In this document: positions 44,600 through 56,879 of the stretch, piece by piece
Numbering within the stretch: the stretch's first letter is position 1
How the letters are laid out: each line of letters begins with the position of its first letter
Notes under the pieces: generated by a model
Databases searched by the model: none
The model's input: the letters and a program-made list of their open reading frames with translations, nothing else
What the model was told of the DNA's origin: nothing
Made by a program: the position numbers and the translations under genes
Assembly: GCA_030549495.1 (NCBI GenBank)
Contig: JAUIRK010000713.1
Coordinates: forward strand, 1 to 64,000
Reading direction: 5' to 3'
Length of the DNA: 64,000 bases
DNA from: Nectonema munidae
Lineage: Eukaryota; Nematomorpha; Nectonematoida; Nectonematidae

Positions 44600-45448
44600 T
44601 TTTAACGTCTTCCCAACTGCTGCCAATCTATATCAAATCATCAGCGTAAAAAATTTCTCTCATGTTCTTGGATATGTTTTCTGCCAGTGCATCCATCACA
44701 ATCGTGAAAAGAAGTGGACTGAGCACGGAGACCTGGTGCACTCCAACTTTAACTTCGAACCACCCAAATTTTTCTCCTTCGATTTGTACTGCAGTTTAAG
44801 TCTGTCTATACATTTCATCACAGCTTTAATTTCACATTCCATTACGCCTTTCTTCCTTAATGCCCACCAAATTACCTCTCTAGGAATACGATCAAAGGCT
44901 TTCTCAAGATCTAAGAACAGTATCAACAACTCCTTCTCTACGTTTATATGCTTTTCCATCAGCTGACGAACGCCAAAAATAGCATCAATCATACTTTTGT
45001 CGGGCATGAACCCCATTTGAGTCTCGCTGATATTGACTCTGCTTCTTATTCTTTTCTCAAAAACTCGCTCTATCACTTTCATTGAGTGTTCGATCAATTT
45101 GATGCTTCTGTAATTATGGCACTCTTTGTGATCGCCTTTGCCCTTGTATATTGGTATCAAAAAGCTTTTTCTCCAACTTTCTGGCATCCTTATTCCTTGT
45201 AGTATGTCATTACCTACTCTGGCCAGTTCATTTTCTAATTTTCACAGCTGTAGAGCTTCTATCGGTACACCACTCGGGCCAGGTGCCTTATTCTTCTTCA
45301 TTTTCAACAAAGCTTGTTCAACTTCATCGAAAGTAATTTTATAATGGTAATGGTAATGGTACCGTAAGGTGTTTTCATCGAAAAGGCACAATTGCGCCGC
45401 TTGTATCGAACTATGAGGAAAGTAAGCTTGATGTAGGATCGAACCCAA
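44600..45448 (-). pseudogene. LINE reverse transcriptase domain, broken
   Basis: Blocks in order on the - strand: ITFDEVEQALLKMKKNKAPG then PSGVPIEALQ (about 45345-45245), MPESWRKSFLIPIYKGKGD, NYRSIKLIEHSMKVIERV, QMGFMPDKSMIDAIFGVRQL, ELLILFLDLEKAFDRIPRE (catalytic Asp of FLDLEKAFD, about 44930), GVHQ.SVLSPLLFTIVMDAL and EIFYADDLI (about 44680-44640). Both catalytic motifs are intact. One stop follows EALQL and another YADDLI, with a frame change before GVHQ. Confidence 0.85.
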
Positions 45449-45500
45449 GACCTTGAGTTATCGAATCCGGCATCTAACCAACCATACTCACGCCCCTTTC
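45343..45500 (-). repeat. tRNA-derived SINE-like sequence, family 1, inserted in the LINE
   Basis: On the - strand: A-box-like TGGTTGGTTAGATGCCGG, B-box-like GGTTCGATCCT (45445-45435), the family block CATAGTTCGATACAAGCGG, and TGTGCCTTTTCGATGAAAA, then a tail of CATTAC repeats. It separates the LINE linker (QAEPNEG) from the RT start (ITFDEVEQ). A TATAAAA on each side may be a short target duplication. This is the best-preserved copy of the family in the window. Confidence 0.7.
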
Positions 45501-46149
45501 TTTTTATACAACATCCATAGAGATATGTAAATATGTATAACATAGAGAATGTTATATACGCGACCTTCATTTGGCTCAGCTTGTAACTTTTTGTTCCATG
45601 CATGTTCTTTATTCAACAGATCTTCACAATAATCTTTCCATAGATCCAACCTATCAGGCAAGCGTAACTTCAATTCACCACTTTGATTTTTCATGCAGGG
45701 ATTTCCTATAACATCTCTTTTGTCTTTAGGGCTTGTTCTGGCCATGCGAAACACATGTCTCATCCTATTTTCCATTTTCATCTCTTCAATCTGTTTTGCT
45801 TCGTCACTGGCTTCATCGTGCATCGCTTTTGCAATTACCTTCTTTGCTTTGTTTCTATGGAACACATATAACTTTCTGGCTTCTTCAGTTTTCTCTCTTC
45901 TCCATAAGATATTTTTCCTTCTTTTCTTTCACTGCGTTTTGAACATTCTCTCGATTCCACCACCACGTTGCGTTCCTTACACATTTTTTTGATTTTCCAC
46001 AAACTTCTTTCATTATTTTTGATACTTCGCCTATGATTTGATCCCATTCAGCATATTTGTCAACGCAACATTTGGCCCTTTCAATCATCGCTTCTTGTAC
46101 GTTAGCATCTTTCAACTTCCATGTCTTAATCACACTTCTTTTCATTTTT

Positions 46150-47023
46150 GACTGCTTCCTAGATTTTTTATTATAACATCGATTATCAAAAGGCGGTGTT
46201 GTGACAGGATCATTTCACCTGGGATAGCTTTAATGTTTTTGACTTTTTCATTTTTTTCTGACAAGGATATAGTCAATCACTGTTTTATGACCCCAGTCTC
46301 ATAGGTAATCAATTTTTCCACATCTTTCTTAAACCAGATGTTGGCAATCTTCAATTGGAAGCTATCAGCAAAATCCAGCAATCTTTCTCCCTCAGCATTT
46401 CTTGTTCCAAAGCTTAAACCACCATATACATCTCCATAACCGTCACAATCTTTTCCAACATGTCCATTAAAGTCAGCTAAGATGACACACTTCCCTTGCA
46501 CCTTCAACATCTCTCTACTCAAACTAGCGTAAAAAGCTTCTTACTTCCATAGTAATTATCCTATCATCACACGTTCCATAGCTATAACTTTTTGCGCCCA
46601 TTTCATGCTTACCATAAATCCAACTCCTCCTTGTTTGTTCTTCCGCTTCAGTATAAACTTGTAATCTTCGTCATTGCCTCTAACAATTTTGGTTCCCTCA
46701 TTTTTGTATCTCACCTCTTGTAGACCTGCAATGGCTATCTTTCTTCTACTAAGCATGTTTACACATTCTATACTTTTTCCCACTAGGGATCCTAGATTTA
46801 TACTAGCCAGTCTCAAAATAAGCTTACTGCTACTTTTTAAATTCGAATCCTTTGCACTTTTTGTAAGATTTAAAGACATGATCCTCGTATTTTTATTTGC
46901 CCCATCTACCCGAGTATTTTGTAAGTGGGAACATTGTTTTATAAGATGTGAATTTCGCTGCATTATCATAAAGTGTAATATTAGAGCAAAAATTTCATGA
47001 CCGGATGCCTTTCCTGGCGTCAA
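46150..47023 (-). pseudogene. LINE AP-endonuclease domain, broken
   Basis: From about 46830 the - strand encodes LASINLGSLVGKSIECV, IAGLQEVRYK (the QE of the endonuclease), NKQGGVGFMVSMKW, then ADFNGHVGKDCDG (the DxNxH site, about 46475-46445), GTRNAEGERLLDFADS and EKLITYETG; PGEMILSQHRLL (SQHR, usually S.H) follows near 46210. At least three frame breaks separate these blocks. The segment between VERVMIG and the ADFNGH block is shortened. Confidence 0.8.
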
Positions 47024-47339
47024 CCACAGTTTTAAGCGGTGGGCCTAGTCTTTGTTCTGATGAATAGAACCTACAAGACAGAAGGTAATTTGATTTCGAA
47101 GTTATTTACTCCTAGAGCCTCTTTAAACCAATAATAACGAGCGAGCTCTGCACGAAGCAATAGGTTGTAGCGCCTAATTACTCGCTTTGCACCTCTAGAC
47201 CGTTCAGTTAAAACAACTCCGCCACGGGAAGGCAGGTCTAGAGATTCACTGTAAGAGGCTATTTGAGACGCGAGCCTTTGAGACATTTCAAAAGGGGAAT
47301 GAGAGCTTATCCTCAATTCCCTGCATCAGCATTTACAGC

Positions 47340-49210
47340 ATTAAAGATATAGATTTAAAGTTATCAATGGGATCAAGTATTTAACTTGAGGAAAATAACA
47401 TTCTATTTGCAATGATTTTTACCATCTTCTGAAACCTTCATAATATATTTTAAACTGTTCTCTTCGTTAAATAAGCTCATTAGTTGTTTTTATATACCCA
47501 TAGATAGCACTATATATTTAAAATAAAAATGTAAAGTATTCGTATATTTTATTTCTAAACTGTGTAAAATTTAGGAGTCGAGAAAAAAGAAGACTATAGC
47601 TCTCAAGATTATTTAATATACCAGTGATTGTAAGGGGATTGACTGTACTTACAGATATAGCACTTTAAAATATCAATTTATTAAAAGAAATTCTTTAAAA
47701 ATTCAAAAGAAATGACTTTTGACTTTCAAAGAAAGTTTAAAAACAAAAATTAATATGTAATATGTAACTTTTTATAAAGAAAAATTAAATGTAGTTTTAT
47801 GTTACGATTTGATAGATAAAAAGTCTAAAAATTATCAAATTTTACTAACCCCCTTTCTATATTTCATTTGATAGGCTACCAGAGAATGTACAACTAGATT
47901 TTGGTGGTCTCAAAGATTAAGAGCCTAATAGTTGTTTACTTCAATTAACAATTCAATTTTTTGATTCTTTATAAAAAACATTTTATCAACAAAAGACTTT
48001 GAAAAAATACTTCTATAATGAAGCCCAAAAATCAAATTAAAAGAAAAGGCTGAATGGACAACATATAAATAAACTATATGACTACCCGATTTTTCTCAAT
48101 GTTAAAACATTAAAAGTTATTTTAAACCTCTCACACCCATCTTTGTTTTTCTAAAAAAAAATAGTCTTTACGGTTTTAGGAATTATATTGTGCAAAATAT
48201 TGTCTTAATTATTGGATTAAAAAAATTTGGTTTTATTCACTCAAATAATTTCACCTGTCCTAAATTAGCTTTTATATGACTTAAATACGATTAATTCGGC
48301 TCTACATTTCCCTTTTATATATTTTAGCCAAATCGATAAAATAATCCTTTCTTCTTCATATAATTATTGATTCTATAGATGACATCAATAAGAATGGGAC
48401 CAAAATTCTACTCAAAGTTTAAATATCATATTTTATATTTATACTAAAATTTCAAAAATGAGTTTTTGAAGAAAAAAGATTTTCAAGCATACATCACTAA
48501 TATGATTACCCCTTGCACACATTTTTACACCGTAATGACCAAAATCGAGTCTACAAATTAAATGAGCATGGTCGATTTATTACTAAAAAACCACAGGTTC
48601 TCTGGTTTTTTTTATATGGTTCAAATTTGTAAATAAAGAAAACGATTGAATATTTTCGATGTCCTCGTTGTCGGAAGAATAAAAAATTTTCGCGAGAAGG
48701 ACACATTACAAAACTCTAGTTACTACTGCGTATAATCATTGTCAATCTCTTATATATATTATAAAAGAGAGAAAGATTTCCAAAGATAATAGTAAGTGAA
48801 AAAATGAATATATAAATAACTATAAAATTAAAGGACATTATAGCATTCAGTAGCTTATTCAGGGGATTCCTATACATTTTCCCTAATACAACGTTAATAA
48901 AAAAGTAAATGTTTTCATATAAGAATAAAATAGTGAAATGCTTAAATTTTATAATCATAGAACATACCCGTATATATAAAATTAAAAAAACTCACATGTC
49001 TACATAATTCAAAATAGAGTCAAAATGACAGGCCCGCACTCATCATCCCCATCTTTATTTTGTTTTTCATTTACTCGAACCTATTTTCTTATTTTATGTA
49101 TAAATTTTTTACTTATTAATTTTTTACCTATCACAAATTTTTACCTTTTTAATTTTTAAATTTTTATTATTAAAAATTTTTTTTAGTTCAAAATTAAAAA
49201 AATAATTTGA
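47340..49210. other. AT-rich DNA, no supported gene
   Basis: No long frames with recognisable domains on either strand, and no TIR pairs noticed. A T-rich tract lies near 49140-49190. Confidence 0.4.
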
Positions 49211-49219
49211 TTTAAAAAT

Positions 49220-50130
49220 TTGTTTATTAATATTATTAAGACTTTAGAAATGATAGGTTACAAGCGTCATTTTAATAAGTATGGTACTAGCTTTGCTGAC
49301 TGGCATAACAGTAATCGCAGTAGTGCACAGCAAATATTACACAGCATTACCTCTTTTCAATTTATTGTTGTCTTCATGACAGTTTATCAATGCCTATCTT
49401 ATTTATAAAGAATTACTGTGAAACTTCAACAAAATGCTCTCGGGCTTATGAAATGATTTCTGAAATAATTTCACTATATAAAAAAGAACGGAATGACATT
49501 GAAATAAATTTTAACCAAGTGTTTAATGAAAGTCTTGTGGTGGCTGAAAAGATAGGATTTTCCGCTGAAATGACCCGAATTGTTTCAAAGCAACAGTTTC
49601 ATAGTAATGCTAAAGCAAGCACTCCACATGAGTACTATTTAAGAAACATTGCTGCACCTTTTCTTGATCACATTATTATGTGTCTTACTGAGAAATTTTC
49701 TTCATCAGCAATAATTTCAACATCTTTATTGGGTCTTGTCCCAAGCGTTTTATCAGTAAAAGATGTTAATCTAGAGAAAGCTGTCACAAAATACAAAATG
49801 ACTTACCTTGTGTAGAATTATTTTCAATAGAATTCCAACGTTTGAAAAATCATTTTATGCAATGGCCACTAATGTACGACCTGAATCTCCAGCACAAACA
49901 ATAAAATAATTCTCAGAAATAATGTTTCCAAATATTTATGTTCTTTTACAGATAGCATAAAATTCTGTGCTTTAAACGCATATATGAGAGCTTCAATGAA
50001 AAAAAGTCGTTTGTCTAACCTAGCATTTCTGCACATTCACTATGATGCAGAAATAGATTTGGATAAAGTTGTAGATTTTTATGTTCGGCAGCATCCTCGT
50101 AGACTGGAATTAAACAACTTAATCTGTTAA
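49220..50130 (+). pseudogene. hAT transposase remnant, P52rIPK/THAP12-like lineage
   Basis: The + strand first encodes RHFNKYGTSFADWHNSNRSS and TSFQFIVVFMTVYQCLSYL (to about 49400). After a frame change come CSRAYEMISEIISLYKKERN, FNESLVVAEKIGF, KQQFHSNAKASTPHEYYLRN and APFLDHIIMCLTEKFSS (49430-49720). The end carries MFPNIYVLLQIA and then AYMRASMKKSRLSNLAFLHI with DKVVDFYVRQHPRRLELNN (to the stop at 50128-50130). These match the second half of P52rIPK-type hAT proteins. The block with CERSFS before the last part is deleted. No THAP domain or TIRs are seen. Confidence 0.75.
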
Positions 50131-50139
50131 AAACCTGAA

Positions 50140-51220
50140 AATTTTTGTGTTCAAATAGAGTGATCAATTAAATACATTATTAGAAGTGTCTTTATGTCTA
50201 AATTTGAAAATATATTCAATTTATTTGACCCTCTAAAGATTTACAATAAATAAAAGCCTAATGTTTTGATTTTTATTGTAAAAGTTATCTTTGACTTAGT
50301 TTTTAAGAAAAAGAAATTATAATAAGAAGTTAATTGTCATAAGAAATATTGAATCAACGTAAAGTTAAAATCTGTACTTTATTTCTGTTCTATCAGTGAT
50401 TCAGCAATATTCGCAATGGCACAAAAAGGGTTTAAATGTCAGATTAAGAAAAAACTTTTACAAAATAGTTTAGGTTAGGAATGAAAAAACAACAATCAAA
50501 TATAGAATAAGATTTAAAAGTATAGGGTTCAATCTATCAAGAAAGTCTAATTTCTTTTTATAGCAATAGTTATGTGGCAAGTACAACGATAAGATATGTA
50601 TGATAGTTTTATAAATTTGTTTGAGAATGAACCCCTCCTCCTATTTTTAGGATGTGTACGAGCCTGAAATCATAACAACTTATTATCAAAAATTATATTT
50701 TTAGTTTTTAAAACTAAATATAGAAAAATAAAAGTGAAGAATAAAGGTATTAACCTACATGTACATTATGCTATATTGAATAGAATTTATTGAAAACAAT
50801 AAAAAAATAAAGTAATATAATGAATAATAAGTTTTACAAGTCCATTGCTACATTCAAAAAAATAATATAAGATGGAGTTTATCAAAGGGTAGATAAAAAA
50901 CCATCGGAAAAAATATATACTAAAAATTAAGCTGCCCTACCTACCAAAGATAGGACTTATACTATACACTATTTATAAAGTAAATATAATTTATAAATAT
51001 AAATTTATAGTATAACTGTCACAAAAATTTTTAAAATAATTAAATAATGAAAACTTTATTGAATATTTAAAATTAAATTTTTTAGCAGAAGATATATTTG
51101 ATTAAATAGAGTATAAAAAAAATATAAAAAGATAAAACAAAATTTTTAGACAATGCATGTTATATACAAAGTTCATTTGCCAGACATAGTATAATTAAAT
51201 CTAAATTAAATTTTTTAACT
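50140..51220. other. AT-rich DNA with a possible hAT-like end
   Basis: GGATGTGTACGAGCCTG at about 50649 is a degraded look-alike of the GATGTGCGCCCCTG hAT end, without an opposite end. Otherwise no supported feature. Confidence 0.3.
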
Positions 51221-51223
51221 TTT

Positions 51224-51420
51224 AGTTGGTTGGTTGGTTGGTTGGAGATATCAAAGCCCTTTCAGCGGTAAGGCTATAGATCGCATTATTATATTAACCT
51301 AAGATGGATTATCACCGTTTTTATGAATTTATTTTTAGGAGTCGAGAACCTTGAGGATTGAACCCCTGACCTCTAACTGTTAAGCTGATAGGTACACACA
51401 CTTTAACAACCATTGAGGCT
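51224..51420 (-). repeat. tRNA-derived SINE-like sequence, family 2
   Basis: On the - strand it starts GCCTCAATGGTTGTTAAAG (A-box region), has AGGGGTTCAATCCT as a B-box (51366-51353) at tRNA-like spacing, then a body ending GCTTTGATATC and a tail of CCAA repeats (51245-51224). A second copy of the 3' part is at 52283-52385. The head differs from SINE family 1. Confidence 0.65.
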
Positions 51421-51499
51421 CTTTCAGTATTCAATTTTTTTTTAATTAGAATTGTTTATAACCAAAATATAATAATTATTTCTAAATAATAATATAATT

Positions 51500-51896
51500 A
51501 TTTTATAATAGTAAGTATGATGTACAGATTCAAAAGAAAGGAATGGTTACTGTATTTAATATTGCAAATGGTAATTTGAGAACAATTTCACAAGTTTTAC
51601 CAGAATTCTCCGAAAGATTGCCAAGATTTCACTCTTACAAGTTTAGAAAGTGTCATTATAAAATGTCATTTTTGAAAAGATTTTTTTCACAACGTATGAT
51701 AAATGATTGGAATTCTTTGCCTGATTTCGTTGTTAATTCTCTGTCTTTAAATATTTTCAAGAACAGGCTTGATAATTTTTGGAAAGAGAAAATGTTTGAT
51801 CACGGTTGAATTTTTTTCTTTTCTATAAAAAATGATGCCAATATTTTTATAGCCTTTTTTGCCTCCTTTTTGGCTAATAAAGTTATGTTATGTTAT
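51500..51896 (+). mobile_element. CR1-like LINE, 3' end
   Basis: An open frame to 51809 encodes the end of ORF2: MVTVFNIANGN, FHSYKFRKCHYKMSFLKRFF, SQRMINDWNSLPDFVVNSLS and NIFKNRLDNFWKEKM. The 3' UTR (51810-51896) finishes TAATAAAGTTATGTTATGTT, a short repeat typical of CR1-group tails. The rest of ORF2 is absent: a 5'-truncated insertion. The remaining codons have no stop, so it is younger than the fragment at 11853. Confidence 0.75.
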
Positions 51897-52282
51897 TTGG
51901 GTAAAAACTCTAACAGAATATCACCAATTCTCATTACATCTTTTCATCCTCAAAAAAATTAAAAAAGAACATGTTGAACCTTTTTTTATATTGTGGACAA
52001 GTACTAGCAAAACTCAAAATAGATTTTGGCAACCTAACCATTTTGTTCCATAAGGTTGGAAGATATTAATAAATTGGAAAATCCGATATGAATAATAAAT
52101 ATATTCGTTTTAATGATAGTTTAGATGTTAAAAATAATGTCCGTTACCTAAATACACCCAAACGGATCAAAACAAATTTAAATATACACATAATAAGTTA
52201 AATATACATAGAAGAATTATTCTCAGCATAAAATTAAAATATAATATGAAATTGAATTATAAAAATAATTTGATTTTTTAAT

Positions 52283-52385
52283 TCGTTGGTTGGATATCAA
52301 ACCACTTTCCCCCGTAAGACTTATGTGCTCGCATTATGCTTGAGATGGTTATTAATCACAGATTTTGTTATTTTATTTTTAAGAG
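52283..52385 (-). repeat. SINE family 2, 3' fragment
   Basis: GTTGGTTGGATATCAAAC, then CCGTAAGACTTA, GCTCGCATTAT and GAGATGGTTATTAATCAC match 51240-51320 of the family 2 SINE in the same orientation. The tRNA-like head is missing. Confidence 0.55.
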
Positions 52386-53655
52386 TAATATATGAAAATA
52401 AACTTAATAATTCATTTGAATGATAATATATAAAGTAAAATTTGCAAGATGGGCACAATTTATTCAAACTAGGCATAATTTAGGCACACTTTATAATTTA
52501 CTGGTACTTACCTTACAACGTTTACTATAAATAAAATCTGCGTAATTTATTAAAAAATCTTATAGAAATTACTTTTTGTTCTAAAAGTTATTTCAATTGT
52601 TTAAAGTTATTAAAAATCTACCAATAATGTTACAAAAACTTAATGATTTAATCAAGACTGTCTAAATATTTAACTTAGAATAGTAGAAAAATAATATTTT
52701 CTTTATTGGCTAATATTATCCATGTTTAATTGATATTTATATCATTTAAACAATTTTTATTTTATAAAAACAGAAGATTTGAATATCTATAATTTAGTTA
52801 TTTTATTTTTGTTATTTATTTATCCAATTTTTGTAGTTTAAAATTCACCAATTTTCTTAAAATTTGCTTTCTTAAATTTGTATGATACTCATTTTAGGGC
52901 GAATCATGGTTGCCAACTCTCAAAAATAAAAGTATCTAATTTTGAATAAAAATATCGTTAAAGTAGGTAAAATTACAAAAAATTAGTCTTTTTCGAATAC
53001 ATTTGTTAATGACAAAAATCTTTTTTGGTATATGAGTCACGTAATGCACAAAATATAAAATTAGTAAGAGTAATGCTTATCTAGACAATCAATATATAAA
53101 TTAAAATTTTATATAAGGTTATCAATCTTATTCCTGTCAACCTAAAATTATTGAAACCTAGAAATTCTTGTTTTTTTTAAAAAAAAGGAGATTTTGCCTT
53201 GAACAGGGAGAACTGGTTTAGTCAAAGGAATTTTGTTAAATGTAGTTGACAATTTATTAGAACACTGCAAAATACGGATTTAATAAAGTACTTGGTTAAA
53301 CGAAAACAAAAATATACACCAAATGAATATTTTTTTGCATTGTTATATGTTTTGTTTTCTTTCTTTAGCAGATTCAGTAATTCGTCATCCGATCTAAAAT
53401 TGTAACAAATATTTTTGTTTTTGGGGTTATGTGTCTTCATCGCTAAAATGCTTTTATATTGCTTAAATAAATAATTTTTCATATTTAAAAATTATATGTA
53501 ATTAAACCAATTTTTATAATTTCAATATATATTTTTTAAAAACAGGAAGATAACTGATTATGAAGACAAAAAGTTGGTTTCATGATAAAAATTAGTTTTT
53601 ATACATAAAAAATGTATTATAAATTAAAATAAATGGGAATATATTTGACTTCAAC
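52386..53655. other. AT-rich DNA, no supported gene
   Basis: A - strand frame at 53222-53482 has no known domain. Nothing else is supported. Confidence 0.35.
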
Positions 53656-53663
53656 CTAATTAA

Positions 53664-54833
53664 CCCGATTATTGCTGGGCTAAATTTGTCGGCTCAAGTG
53701 GTAAGTACCCCTTCCTTTTTCTCAGATATTAACAATTTATAATGTGATATATATATTTTAAGAATGCTGAATTCAGTGGTGATGTTTATCTTTTTATCTA
53801 AATAATTATATAAATTTTTACACATGTATCCCCATTTTCGAGTATGCTGAATTCAGTGGTGATATTTATTTTTTATGAAAATCAATTTAACCTGTCAAAA
53901 AATTGATTTATATATGACAGTTCCTCTCAAAAAGAAATTTTATCCAAATAATTGTATAAGGTTTTTTACACATATATACCCATTTACAAGTACGCTGAGT
54001 TTACCGATAATATTCTTTTTTTATGACAAAAAATGATATATATATATATATGACAGCTCATGTTAATTTAAAATTTTTTATTAAAATTCCTATAAAAAGT
54101 TTTTTGCACGTATATAACATTTTCTAGTATCCCAATTTAGTGGTAGTGCTCATTTTTTTTATGAAAATCAATTAAACATGTCCATCAATATCAAATATAT
54201 AAAATTTAAAATAAATTCTACTTGCAGTAGAATTATGAAAAAATATTTAGCCACAAATTAACCAAAGTTAAACAGTAACCTCAATTTAAATCTTAAGTGA
54301 GAAAAGTATTTTCAGAATCAAATTAAGTATGTTCGATTTGCTGTGTATGGATAAGTTTATTTTAATATAATGAGAAAAAGTGTTCGTCATTAAGTCACCT
54401 GTGAAAGCTAATTTTCTGACAGGTAAAATATTTTGAGTGAATTAATCATCAAAATCTGGTTTAAATAATTTTTATAATATAATTTTAAAATTTATATATT
54501 TGGCATTGATTGATTTTCATAAAAAAAATAAATTATACCATCAGATTCAAAATCAATTATTTAGGAGGTTCACGCGAAATTTTCTAAAAATATTCAATAG
54601 TTTAAGAAAAAGGAGGGGGGAGCTATTTTCAAGGGAGTATATAATATACAACCTAAGGTTAACTACAGATAATGTCAAAATTTTGATTGATAGTTTTTGA
54701 CACGAAAGGGTCATTCAACTACCATGAAAATGATATCAAAAGATGCAGCTAGCGATTTTAGGATAGGTCACCCAATTTGAGAGGATATAATTCAGCCAAT
54801 TTTAGGGTTTTACGCCCCCTAGTACTAATAGGG
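53664..54833. mobile_element. TTAA-flanked element with internal repeats
   Basis: TTAA at 53660-53663 and 54834-54837 flanks ends CCCGATTATTGCTGGG (left) and the inverse of CCCTATTAGTACTAGGGGG (right). The first three bases and the following RATTA-like text agree, so these may be TIRs of a piggyBac-like, non-coding element of 1.17 kb. Degenerate repeats occupy the left half (53760-54150). The TIR match is weaker than in the other TTAA elements, so the boundaries are tentative. Confidence 0.45.
53755..54160. repeat. Degenerate tandem repeats
   Basis: Four versions of a motif (ATGCTGAATTCAGTGGTGAT at about 53764 and 53843; TACGCTGAGTTTACCGATAA at about 53991; TATCCCAATTTAGTGGTAGT near 54128) recur together with TTTTTTACACATATATACCC and ATGAAAATCAATTAAAC-like text. 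Spacings of about 79, 148 and 137 bp suggest an older unit near 140-150 bp with deletions. The inverted GAATTC centre gives each clear unit a small palindrome. Confidence 0.6.
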
Positions 54834-54839
54834 TTAATA

Positions 54840-55130
54840 CTGTTCGTAATCTATTTAATTTTCGAAGGCAAATATAATTCATCTTTTTGGAAAACAGAAA
54901 CTTATATCCTTCTGTTTTAAGATATAAAGTCATTGAAATTAAAATAATCATTTTTTAATTATTGAAAATAAATAAAATATTTTTCAACACTTGAAAAATC
55001 GAACTCTGACTGCTAAATTATATTAGATAGCAGAGGCGTACCCACATGACTACAATGTATTGCTTTGTTTGTTTTCATTCGGTATGAACCAAAAACCTGA
55101 CTCACTATGAAATGTCACAGACAGGAAATC
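54840..55130. other. AT-rich DNA with a hAT-like end
   Basis: CAGAGGCGTACCCACATG at about 55031 resembles other hAT left ends in this window, with no visible partner. No gene. Confidence 0.3.
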
Positions 55131-55134
55131 GATT

Positions 55135-55565
55135 TAAACAACCAAATACACGAGCTAAATGATTTTTCTCCACCTCTCATCACACCAATTGTGAACAGAC
55201 CTAGCTCATATTAATTGCGTTATGTGGATCTGTACTAAAACACTTTTTATTTTAAAATTTTATAATAATTACATTTATAAAAATTTGACAAATTCATCAC
55301 ATTCGAAAAAGTTCTATGCAAGGTTGTGGAATCGGAAAAATATTTGGCGACTCCGACTTTACTTATTTATAATTTTTCAACTCCCCTTCCACCTATTTGT
55401 AATTTTTGAGACTGCAAGCTTTTGTCCATCATTTTTCAGCAGTTATTGAAGCCGATCGTCACATCCATTTTTAGATTTCGACATTCTAGTACTGAAATGA
55501 CTGCGTGCGTAGCAAATAGTCTTATTACTAGATATGCTATTATACTCTAACCAAGTGAATGTTTT
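55135..55565. repeat. Unclassified dispersed repeat, copy 2
   Basis: Shares CTCATCACACCAATTGTGAAC...AGCTCATATTAATTG (about 55175-55220) and AGTTATTGAAGCCGATCGTC...AGATATGCTATTATACTCTA (55440-55552) with 23500-23890. Between them, at about 55320, is a CAAGGTTGTGGAATCGG hAT-like start. The blocks are in the opposite order from copy 1. Confidence 0.45.
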
Positions 55566-56225
55566 ATACTATGACCCTAAAAACAATATCTTATCTTAGA
55601 GAACAGAATTATTGGTTGAAAATCATCTTCCTTAGAGCCCCATTTACAACACACCCACACTACAAACAATGATTATGTTGAAACCATACCTCTCATTTAT
55701 TCAGCAACAGTCAAGGCGACTGGACTTTGATTTCTACCGCCCTGTGGTTAATCAACAGCAACACTCAGTCACATCCTCTTTACTACAAGAGCATTGCCTT
55801 GTTCATAGATTTACTGCAGACGTCATTAGCAAGCTCGCAATATAAGAGGCAGAGATTTTTTAAATATGTCACTAATATTGTTTACAATTTACATCTAATA
55901 ATATTTATATTACAATGCATTACTTTGTGTATTTTCATACCATTTCACATGTACTGTATTTAATTACTAACAATATTTTATCCTAAACTATTGATTATTC
56001 TGGAACCTTAATGGTTTTGTTTCTTCTGAAACTTTAATAGTTTTGTTTCGTCTGAAACTCTATATAAAGTACTGAATTGGTGATCGTTAATCCGACAAAT
56101 TGACCTTTTCAAGCCCTTCTGTTTGTTCCAGATTTCTTCTTTTATGTAAAGCATTTTCTCTATATCAGGTATGGATTGATGATTTGAATCAGAAAAATTC
56201 ACAACCCCACAAAAATGTCTGTGAA
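55566..56225. other. AT-rich DNA with a small tandem duplication
   Basis: At about 56001-56060 an approximately 29-bp unit (CTTTAATAGTTTTGTTTCGT plus CTGAAACT) occurs twice. An open frame at 55727-55963 has no recognisable domain. No gene is called. Confidence 0.35.
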
Positions 56226-56261
56226 ACCAACAGTGTTGGATAAATGAGATCTGACTGTATT
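56226..56261. mobile_element. Solo Tigger-like terminal repeat
   Basis: CAGTGTTGGATAAATGAGAT followed by CTGACTG and TA is, inverted, CAGTCAGATCTCATTTATCC, the form of many Tigger/pogo TIRs. A degraded look-alike (CCAGACCTCATTTATCCGAC) is at about 23743. No paired end was found, so this is only an end remnant. Confidence 0.45.
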
Positions 56262-56269
56262 ACCACACC

Positions 56270-56879
56270 ATGGTAGAGACGATTGTGTCTCTGACATTAG
56301 CTTACCTTTTTGAGGTTCTTCTGTATGGTCGTTTGAGACTTCTGTTTTTATATAGAGCAATATTTATTTTTTAGGAATTGAAAAAGACAGAATATTATCT
56401 TATTGTATATTTCTTTTATTTTCCAGAAAAAAATATTTCAATTTCTATAACTAAAAAGATGCCAAAGTATTATTAAATGATCACTAAAAACTCCATATTG
56501 AAGGCTAGTTGACTTATGCTCACGGTCTAACAGCAACTAGACGGCTGCTCAAACCTCAGCGAGAGAACCTCAAAAATTCTCAAACTTAAACACAAAGTGA
56601 AATTGGTGAGGCTTCAATAACCGATAACGGTCTTTCCAGAGTGTACGATTTGTGATGATGATCGAATACAAGAGAACTTAAAATTTCCAGCTAAAGTATT
56701 ATGTAAGACTATTGTTAGTGTATTGCCCTGATCGATGAGTTACCTGTGTATACTTACCGAATATAGATTATATATTAATTGTTAAAAGCAGTTTAAGATT
56801 TTTTTATAGCAAACATAAAAAGTTATGTCTATACCAGATAGCACAATCAATGTAAAAGGTCACAGACTTAAAGATCGAA
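56270..56879. other. AT-rich DNA, no supported gene
   Basis: A less AT-rich stretch near 56520-56660 has no open frame or repeat partner that I can identify. Confidence 0.35.

Larger units (their letters stand above)
43671..47330 (-). mobile_element. RTE-like LINE, nearly full length, with (GAT)n tail
   Basis: Reading on the - strand: a 5' part (47316-47071) with LTERSRGAKRVIRRYN and ELARYYWFKEALGVN; the sequence GCCAGGAAAGGCATCCGGTC (about 47020-47000), common near the start of this LINE group; an AP-endonuclease; a linker; RT; a PHD-like finger; the C-terminal region; and the microsatellite tail. Several frame changes and stops interrupt it, but every block is present in order. A SINE lies at 45343-45500. 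I place it near RTE by its AP endonuclease and RT and the lack of RNase H; the exact clade is uncertain. Confidence 0.85.

Noticed and set aside
47040-47075. CTGATGA near a GAA, a hammerhead ribozyme-like core
   Set aside because: No flanking stems or properly placed GAAA; the bases belong to the 5' part of the RTE-like LINE.
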